Positions 56,601 through 64,000 of a DNA stretch of 64,000 nt are shown here, piece by piece. A program made the translations under genes and the position numbers. Under the pieces are notes generated by a model. It searched no databases. It saw nothing but the letters and a program-made list of their open reading frames with translations, and was not told the origin of the DNA. Source of the DNA: Chlorokybus atmophyticus (taxonomy: Eukaryota; Streptophyta; Chlorokybophyceae; Chlorokybales; Chlorokybaceae); the NCBI GenBank assembly GCA_009103225.1, contig RHPI01000446.1:62001-126000 (forward strand). Reading direction: 5' to 3'. How positions within the stretch are numbered: the stretch's first letter is position 1; each line of letters starts with the position of its first letter.

Positions 56601-56756
56601 AGCAAATGCAAGTACTTTGTGCTGAAGAGGACAAGCGGGTTCTCGCGCACCGCGTTGGCATACTCGCTGCGGCCAGAGGTTGCGGCCTATCCTGGCACAG
56701 GGCCGTTCTACTTCATGCGGACTATCGAGCTCGCCGAACTAGGTGCCGGTTTGTAA
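53681..56756 (+). CDS. type II membrane glycosyltransferase, fucosyltransferase-like
   Basis: Nine exons sum to 586 codons: 53681-54003, 54451-54673, 54706-54894, 54978-55136, 55219-55380, 55589-55719, 55804-55987, 56181-56384, 56574-56756. A short Ser/Gly-rich cytoplasmic tail is followed by one membrane span (LLVCTVMLAGLILGYYI, about residues 43-60) and a stem region, the Golgi type II layout. The catalytic part has CGGLADRFTGM then VSAFLFALLTDRVFLIDWPG, the GIHIRTGDSS loop, and near the C-terminus SKCKYFVLKRTSGFSRTALA. These are the conserved parts of GDP-fucose transferases with the NodZ/plant FUT type fold, where HxRxGD binds the nucleotide sugar. The acceptor glycan is unknown. Intron 2 (54674-54705) would be only 32 bases, so that junction is the weak point of the model. 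Confidence 0.8.
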
Positions 56757-57585
56757 ATATGTTTTGTTAGGTTGTTGGGTGCTTGCGTTGTCGGGTTGTG
56801 TTCTGTGACACTGTGCGCTGTTGCATACAAGTAGTGGTTACTTAGAGCCCGTTGCTACCTGTTTTTTTTGAACTGACACCGGTTGAGCTGTATAAACCAC
56901 TCAGTAGTGGCATAGCTTGCAGCAGTTTGTACATGTACACGGGTGTCTGCACAGACATGCATGTGTTCTTGTTTGTGGCCAGCGCACTGGTGTTCAGGTG
57001 CACTGCAAGGGTGATACATCGCATGTTGACGCACATAGGGTTTAGCAATGAAAGGACAAGCAGACGATAGCAGCAGCAATCAAGTAGGAAACCAGCAGCA
57101 CAAAGCACATACAAATACATTACACACACGCACAAGTGAACGCAGACACACGTATCTCACGCCTCCACAATACATGCATTGCGTGACGCAATACACTGCG
57201 CGATCACTTGTAGACACACGCACGTGAAAGCACACACATGCAGCAATGCCACAGTGGCATCACATCGGTGAAGAAAACTCCAAGCATAGGTTAACAACGA
57301 GGAAGAATACATGCGCACACAATCAGTGTTAGCGTCAGCATTTATGGATACCAATAAGCATGTGTGGCTGAGTACCCAGCACACACTTTATCTTTTCCTT
57401 CTCATTACACTCTACACTCATGGCTACCAAACAGCTGTGCGTATGCAACGCATCTCACACTTCAATTGCAAAATCAACTACAAGGACACACCACACACGC
57501 GCATGCATGCACGCCACTGCATCAGACTCGACCACGCACGAACATTCAACACTCCGCATCTCAACCGGCGGCAGCGGCGGCGGCG
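56757..57585. other. no supported gene between the glycosyltransferase and MED31 genes
   Basis: GT/CA-rich DNA. A short inverted repeat GCATTGCGTGACGCAAT lies near 57177-57193, resembling the TGACGCA palindrome at 48156. Nothing coding is supported. Confidence 0.45.
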
Positions 57586-58651
57586 ATGGAGAGCGCTCAC
57601 CCCGTCAAACAGGAAGACGTTGACCCCGCCCCTGCCCCTGCCCCGGCGGAGGAGGCGGTGGCAATGGAGGATGATCAGGTCAAGGAGGAGACAAATGAGG
57701 AGCCGTCATATGCCTCAGCGCCCGCCGCCTCCAAGCCGCAAAAGAGGAAGCGGAAGGGAAGGAGGAGAGGAGGCGGGGATGAAGAGGGGAGCGCAGGGGG
57801 GCGGGAGAGGTTCTTGCTTGAGCTGGAGTTTGTGCAGTCTTTGGCCAACCCAAACTACGTTCACTGTAAGCATTGAGAGAAAGCACATGATAACGCGCTA
57901 CGAATACTACACTTGTCAATCTGTTGTTATCGTCTTGGACACAAATCCAGTGCAGTGTCTCCCTTTGGATTTAATGAGAATATAAGCAGTGACGTTAAAG
58001 TTTTCAAGGCTGTCTATTGTGCTGTGTGGTTGCTTGGGTTTCTGGTGCGCTGTTATTTTATTGGCAACAAGAGACTGAAGCAAACATTTTACCAGCAGTG
58101 TATGGAGTCTGTAACCACAACAACAGCAATAACAACGACGCTAACTGCTATGTGTATGTGACTGCAGATTTGGCGCAGCACAGGTACTTTGACAACCCCA
58201 CATTTGTCAAGTACCTCAAGTATCTGCGGTACTGGAAACGCCCAGAGTACTCCAGATTCTTAGTGTAAGCTTTTACCATGCATGTGCATGGTCGTTATTT
58301 TACTCGCTCGCTACCATACCGCATTGCAGTGATGTCAAGGTTTTACTTGGCATGCTCAAATTAGAGAGGTAAACAACATGTGTGCGCAGCTTCCCCCACT
58401 CTTTGTACTTCCTGGACTTACTACAAACCGAAGCGTTCCGCACCGCAATGGCGTACCCACACAACAAGGTGATTGCTACGACACGCACAAGTCTTCTTTT
58501 TTATGTAACTTGACAGTGATACTTGTGTACCTTGCAGGAGTTTGTACACAAGCAGCAGTTTTATTTCTGGCAGCACTACCGAGCTAATCGCATGAAGGCG
58601 CTGCGACCGCCAGAAGAGCAGACAGCCGCCACAGCGAGCACTGTCCAATGA
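57586..58651 (+). CDS. MED31: Mediator complex subunit 31
   Basis: Four exons close in phase to 189 residues: 57586-57865, 58168-58264, 58390-58468, 58538-58651. The core of about 95 residues is unmistakable: RFLLELEFVQSLANPNYVH, RYFDNPTFVKYLKYLRYWKR, PEYSRFLVFPHSLYFLDLLQ, then EFVHKQQFYFWQHYRANR. MED31 is the best conserved Mediator subunit and joins the MED7N submodule of the middle module, bridging activators and RNA polymerase II. The N-terminal 75 residues (Pro/Ala/Glu-rich then a KRKRKGRRR basic patch) are a lineage-specific extension that may serve as a nuclear signal. The upstream frame has no better ATG. Confidence 0.97.
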
Positions 58652-58711
58652 CGATGTTGTTGATGATGGAAATGGCATGTACTATAATGTGCACAACAAA
58701 TATTCTTGCAC

Positions 58712-58717
58712 AATAAA
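58712..58717 (+). terminator. possible polyadenylation signal of MED31
   Basis: AATAAA lies 60 bases after the MED31 stop codon, inside GCACAATAAAAGGCACA. The position is typical for a polyadenylation signal. Confidence 0.5.
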
Positions 58718-59670
58718 AGGCACATTGTCTTTTGAAGGTGCACTTGCTTCATGCTGTGTGTGAAGACAGCGCCGGTTGTGACTGAGGCTGATGCTGTACT
58801 GGCCGCAGCAGCCTTGTTGCAAGCTCATTAGCACATGGCACAGTTATGTAGTCTATGACTAGCACACAAGGGTGTGAACAATGCGTAATGCAATGCGCAC
58901 ACGCATGGACAGCACACAAGCTTAACGACTGTGAGGCATTGAGTGCATGCTGCTATTGCTTGAAACTTCTGTACAACATACTGCCCATTCTTGCATGTGA
59001 TGCGAAATCCCCTTTGCATCTCTTGTATACAAAAACACAAGGACACATAATTGCACCACAGGGCTAACCAACCCTGGTTGGGTCTAGCTACTATTTCACT
59101 ACTTAGACCACTACCACTACACCATCCCGTCAGTCAGTCATGCATCCATTGCAGCAATTGTCCGTGCCATCATATGGTTACGAGCGTGTGTACAGCATGC
59201 TGCATGCCCTGCACATGGACAGTGCGCGACAACACAAAGCCCTTGCAACCTCCATTCCATCTAGCAGAGCGCCGTGCACACTCATGGCGGGATAGTGCTT
59301 GTCTTGGTTATGCATGCCTTGGGTGTGTCTAACCTACGGGTTGTGCCAACCGCGTGTGCGCGAATGCATGCCAGTGTGATACACCACTCCTGTTGTTTTT
59401 GCCTACACGGCCAAACGTTCCTGATTCATATGGACTACCTGCACATGCATATTATGTACAGTCTTATACAGTCAAAGCTACACACTATACACGGCCCTGT
59501 AATAGAGTCACTAGCGGGAATGTACATACACACAACACTGATATACACGGCTGATAAGCACGTACCCTTTCGTGCACCCATGCGCGCATCACAGCCGGCA
59601 GAAGGTCAGGAGGATGCGCCTCCACGAAACGGTGACGATCCTCACGATGATTGCTTCCATCAGCGGCATA
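58718..59670. other. convergent intergenic region, no supported gene
   Basis: Separates the 3' ends of MED31 (plus) and the F-box gene (minus). Only short frames are present, and no repeats stand out. Confidence 0.5.
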
Positions 59671-62239
59671 TCATGGTAAGGAGGAGGTGAAGGTGTCCAT
59701 GATGAAGCTTCTGATGATGCTTGAGGGCGCCAGCCAACGAGCCACGCGTCGCCGAGACAACCTGTCCTCAATAGAGCCGGCGAGCGCAGCGCAAATGGCG
59801 CGGAGAAGTACGCGCGGAACGTCGCGTGAAGCAGCCCGCGCAGGCTGTTGCGCTGCGGGAAACTCCTGCGTGTGAACAAGGAAGACCCAACATGCATGTT
59901 GTCACGACTTGTACACGAGCAGCAACTAGTACAGGTCATGGCTTGGAACATGGTACACAGAGTTTGTTGTACCTGCGGCGAAGATGGCAGTACGTGTCCA
60001 GCACCAATAGGGAGTTACGTGCGATGAGGTTGATCAAGAGGGCGTTGCGAATCACTGAAGCGGCGCCTCGCAACCTGTGCAGCTGCTGCCACCGACGCAT
60101 GCGGCGCTCACGCTTGGCCACCGTCCTTGCCTATGCGAGCACAAGCGCGAGCAAGTCAACACCAATTCTTCAACTTGCACATGAACACTACACCGAGAAA
60201 AACGAATTGGACTTTACAAGTTGCACGCAACATTGAAGCTCGTCATCACGTCAATGTGTTACCTGCATCAAGTAGCGGCCGTATGCAGCACGAACACACT
60301 GCCGCGGTGGCACTCCAATGAGCCTGCGCTTGCAACGATCACGAGGTGAGGCGAGCAACACATGCACAGCACAGCGCAATATGACACCACGTGAAAGACT
60401 CACCTCGGTATCCACAACACGCGCAGGGAATATGTGGTGGCTGAGCCTTCAGGTGCTCTAGGCGGCCACCTCACCTGCGCAGCATTCTGTGACCAACAGT
60501 TGCAGGGGGTTTGCGCTTAGAGCCACTTGAAGCAAATCGCAAGGGGGGATTCAGGAAACACCACTAAGTAGGCAAAACTGCTATGCCATGGAATTACATG
60601 CTCTTGGCAGGACATCCAAGCAGCAACACTCACAACAACTTGGTTGTCCGGCTCCTCTGCAATGGAACAGATCAAGTCGTTCATCAACAACTGGCGCACC
60701 CACAGTGCAGGCGTGTCTGCAATCTCCCGACAGTCCTGCAAGCAGCAGTTGAACCAGATATGAAGTGTCGGTTTGCAGACTAATTGCTTACATCACAGGA
60801 CAAAATAATGGTGTGTACTCACTTGGCCACATAGCCGCACAAGACTTGCCAAACAACGATGCATGTTGCGCTGTACCTTGGAGACTGCAGAGAATGCGGC
60901 GAGCTCTCGAGCATCCAGTTTGGCGAGAACTTTGAGCAAAACATCGGGAGGGAGATGTGGCAACGCGTTTGAGCTATGTTGTTGCAACAACGCGTACTCT
61001 TGACGGCTGACCAACACCTGATTGACAATCTCACTGCCACTCCAGCAGCCGCTATGATCAACTACCTGATGGAAGTTGAGCGCATGTCTAACGGAGTTTA
61101 CATAAGGGACAACATGCGAGCTGCAAAGGGTAAGAAGGTGCTGTACCTGAATGGGCTGCTCCTCCGTGAACTGCGCTTCGTCAGCCACAACTACTGTGAA
61201 TGTGTGGTCCTCTACACCTGGAGCAAAGCCAAGGAGGCACTTTTCTCCTGAGCTCACTGCATGTGGGGCCTGTGATACCAACATGATGTAAAGCATTTAT
61301 ACATACATGCAAGCAAACTCACACACGCATGTATGCACGCACATGCATGCACATACGCAGCTGTCACAGTATGGCGTGCATGTAACCGTCCTGCAACACG
61401 ACTCCTACCGCATAGCTTGGTGTAGATATCCTCCGTGTCTTGTTAACAACCTTGCGCAGAAACTGGCATGCCAGCTGCAGTAAACAGCTGCTGGCTCTAA
61501 ACACATGCTTTGAAACCTGCGGAGCAAGCCTTGATCTGTGGTTTGTCATCAACGTCATATAACAACTTGTTGTGCGATCTGCAACGTGTTACAAGCCCAC
61601 AAGTGGTTGACTGCGAGAAAAGCGTGCATAGCGCAACAGCCAAGGTCAGTTATACGCGCAGATATACTATATGCCACAACCCTTGAAGAGGAATTGTGCA
61701 GAAGGACTCATTGCTGCATGGCCAAGTCACACATGTAAAGTAAAGATACTTACCGCCAACACGCAGCCACCAGTAAAGTATTGCTGGATCGCCCGCAGCC
61801 AAATCCTCCCAGCATGACTGATGACGGCACTGGCGGCTGCCTTGACACTCTAATTAAACCACACAACCACACAATTGAGGTCAGTCTCGATTGACAGAGC
61901 AACGAAAACGCCAGGCCAAGCAGAAAATTGTTCTACCAGTGGACCAGTATGATGCTGCAGTAGACTAAGCCAAGTCTGCTCCGAGTCGACCAGCGTCAGA
62001 AAGGGGACAACAGGAAGACGGAGAAACTCCCCAATGCGGGAAGAAACGAGCACTAAGGCCAGGCTGGCAAGCGGCCGGACCACAGACGGCGGAGCAATTG
62101 CGGGCGGCAGCCTCGAAGCAGCATTGCCCCAACTAGTCCTGCTCGCAGCAGCAGAGTCCCTCGCCCGGCGCACCACAGCCCTGCTGTGCCTGCGCCCTGT
62201 ACTGAACCTCCCCTCGGCAGCCGCCCTCCTCGCCGACAT
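59671..62239 (-). CDS. F-box protein (exon model partial)
   Basis: Supported exons are 62239-61937 (ATG at 62239), 61849-61754, 61516 to about 61400, about 61250 to 60823, and 60735-60640. The F-box lies in the fourth: LPHLPPDVLLKVLAKLDARE, then LAAFSAVSKVQRNMHR; the fifth continues with the typical CREIADTPALWVRQL. Upstream pieces are helical and hydrophobic (SRIGEFLRLPVVPFLTLVD) or aromatic (RIWLRAIQQYF). A stretch AVGVVLQD...TFTVVVADEAQ before the F-box is not identified. Downstream minus-strand frames (about 60130-59976, basic, SLLVLDTYCHL; and about 59866-59671, ending in TGA) may be its last exons or another gene. F-box proteins join SKP1-cullin ubiquitin ligases through the F-box; the target cannot be told. 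It starts 411 bp from the divergent ETFA gene. Confidence 0.65.
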
Positions 62240-62650
62240 GGCCCACGCCGCCCTCACCGTCCACGCCAGCAACAAGCAGGCAGGTTCACAACATAGTATA
62301 TCTATCTGTCGGCGGACCTTAACCACCTTCACCGACAGTCACCGCAGCAGCAGCAACTTAAACTGTCGATGCATGACCAACTCCAGCATGCGCATACGCC
62401 GATGCTTGCAGTCCTGTGCGCTGATAGCTTTGACGTCAGCATGCCTGTTACTGCTGGCGTGGCTGTGCGGCTTGTCCACGTGGACGGCGGCGTCCGCGGC
62501 GGAGGTCTCGACATCAGACAGGCTATTGCTGGTTATAGGTGGTTGCGGATCGCACTCATTGTGGATGGGTCCTAGCTCGAAGCTAAGCGCGTGACGCAGG
62601 CGTCCATTGGCCAGGGGGCAAAGGTGGGCGTTTGGGTGAAAGGATCGCCC
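62240..62650. promoter_or_regulatory. divergent region between the F-box and ETFA genes
   Basis: 411 bp lie between start codons 62239 (minus) and 62651 (plus), so both promoters must lie here or overlap the genes. The sequence is GC-rich near 62460-62510 (GGCGGCGTCCGCGGCGGAGG). No clear motif is seen. A plus-strand open frame running from 62034 across this region is judged a shadow of the F-box exon. Confidence 0.35.
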
Positions 62651-64000
62651 ATGTACAGGGTGTGGCCGAGTAGGCTGACAAGCAGGGCAGCACTATCCTG
62701 TGCTAGAAGCCGCCTGGTGAGTACAATGCTACATTAGTAGTGGTGGTTGTAGTCATGCTGGCATGTCATTGGCAGACAACGTCCTGACGTCCACCATCTT
62801 CTCGTCCTTCTCTGCCTCCTACAGATCCACAGCCTAATTGTTGCTGAGCACAAGGGCGGGGTCACAGCGCAAGGCACTCTCTGTGCCGTCGCCGCTGCCT
62901 CCAGACTCGCTGCTGCTGCAGGCAGTGGCGACGATAGCAGCGTCTCTGTCCTGGTTGCTGGCGACAAGGACACCCGCAAGGTTGCTGAGAGCCTCAGCAG
63001 AGTTCAACATGTTAGCAAGGTAATAATATAAGGTATTAGATACACACATTGTGATCATGGTTGCTGTGGTTGTGGTTGCAATGCTTGGCTCACACTCCAC
63101 ATTAGGTGTTGGTAGCAGAGCACGAGAGGTATGCTCACTCATTGGCAGAGCCGCTCTCATCGTTGGTATTATCCATTTGCAAAGCGGCATCATCATCCTC
63201 CACTCCGTTTACGCACGTGTTGGCTCCCTCATCGACTTTTGGCCGCAACATCCTTCCAAGGGCGGCCGCACTACTTGACGCTGCACAGGTGTCGGATGTC
63301 CTAGAGATCGTCGATGCCGACACATTCATTCGGTATGTTGGCTGTGTTGTTGCTGTTGACCTTGTTGGTTTTTGTCTTCAGCATGTGTGTCATTGCGGTG
63401 CAGGCCAATATATGCTGGCAATGCGCTATGCACGGTGCGGTACGCTCCTTCATCATCTGGACCGCGGCTTCTCACTATTCGCACAACGGCATTTCAACCT
63501 GCACAGCAGGACACCAACAGAGCACAGGCACCTATAGAAGAGGTGAACACACTGTGTAAAACTACGCGTCAATAGCATATACACACATACTTGCACGGAT
63601 GTGGTTGAAGATGGGGCTGCTGGGTCAGGTGTCAAGGGACACTGAGACAGAGGACCTGCCGGCCACCGCGTGGGTAAAGGATGAGATGAGGGCGAGTGAC
63701 AGACCGGAGCTGGGCTCTGCCAAGGTGGTTGTGTCTGGCGGCCGCGGGCTCAAGTCCAGTGAAGGGTTCACTATGCTTGAAGAGCTAGCTGACTGCCTCG
63801 GTGCTGCGCGTAAGTACTTCACACGTAACTGTTTGTATCTGAGCTGTTTACTCCTGTCGTCCCTGTCATGAAGCTGTTGTGCACTGTAGTGGGCGCTTCA
63901 AGGGCCGCAGTGGATGCCGGCATGGTGCCCAACGATCTGCAGGTACACTTGCGTTTTGGCACTCAGAGTGCCATCACGCTTTGTCAGTCTGCATTTCTCT
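62651..64000 (+). CDS. ETFA: electron transfer flavoprotein subunit alpha (3' end outside window)
   Basis: Six exons in phase before the window ends: 62651-62716, 62825-63019, 63106-63332, 63404-63542, 63629-63809, 63890-63942, then an intron open at 64000. Exon 1 is a 22-residue basic, Ser/Arg-rich mitochondrial presequence ([20 protein letters not shown]). The body shows [103 protein letters not shown] and [17 protein letters not shown], all standard ETF-alpha blocks. The FAD-binding C-terminal region is begun but cut off. The protein pairs with ETF-beta in the mitochondrial matrix and passes electrons from acyl-CoA and other dehydrogenases to ETF-ubiquinone oxidoreductase. Confidence 0.95.

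Noticed and set aside
62034-62594. Plus-strand open frame of 186 residues
   Set aside because: It mirrors the first F-box exon on the minus strand, which has an ATG, a good donor and matching phase to the next exon; the ETFA start at 62651 with a presequence needs no such upstream frame.

Overview
The window is nuclear DNA of a eukaryote, most likely a flagellated green-lineage alga. Genes are split by many short GT-AG introns, and most phases close exactly when the exons are joined. A class A penicillin-binding protein with 13 introns points to a plastid that still makes peptidoglycan, as in streptophyte algae, mosses, some prasinophytes and glaucophytes. A cobalamin-dependent methionine synthase is absent from land plants but common in algae. 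A plant-type NIPP1, a LAZ1/TMEM184 protein and a fragment of the flagellar protein CFAP52 fit the same picture. A streptophyte alga is my best guess and a prasinophyte the alternative; the sequence does not settle the species.

Layout. Positions 1-9.3 kb are gene-poor. They hold tandem repeats, an unrecognised and probably decayed gene with an RG-rich tail (2.9-5.5 kb), and a MITE-like element with perfect 29-bp terminal inverted repeats (6.2-7.1 kb). Positions 9.3-27 kb hold one intact secreted gene on the minus strand (19.2-25.5 kb). It encodes 1217 residues: signal peptide, subtilisin/S53-like protease, thrombospondin type-3 calcium loop, kelch repeats. Around it lie a decayed partial copy (9.3-10.8 kb) and an orphan first exon inside a 1.7-kb inverted duplication (12.9-14.6 kb against 25.3-27 kb). 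A 0.9-kb (CT)n tract fills one of its introns.

From 28.7 kb on the window is gene-dense. In order: an unrecognised 239-aa protein with a mitochondrial-type N-terminus (minus); a NIPP1/PPP1R8 homologue (plus, divergent); a giant methionine synthase gene in which the homocysteine and folate modules are present twice in one reading frame (minus, 34.2-42.5 kb); a small membrane protein (minus); a TMEM184/LAZ1 protein (plus); the plastid-type PBP (minus); an 80-aa protein (minus); a fucosyltransferase-like type II membrane protein (plus); Mediator subunit MED31 (plus); an F-box protein (minus); and the 5' part of electron transfer flavoprotein alpha (plus, running off the end).

The genes do not form a pathway cluster; they are ordinary housekeeping neighbours. 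The points of greatest interest are the internally duplicated methionine synthase, the protease-kelch chimera with decaying relatives, the intron-bearing PBP, and repeated use of GC-AG introns. Assembly uncertainty is visible at 11613 (N), 12009-12072 (N run beside poly-G), 23491 (N) and 33346 (N).
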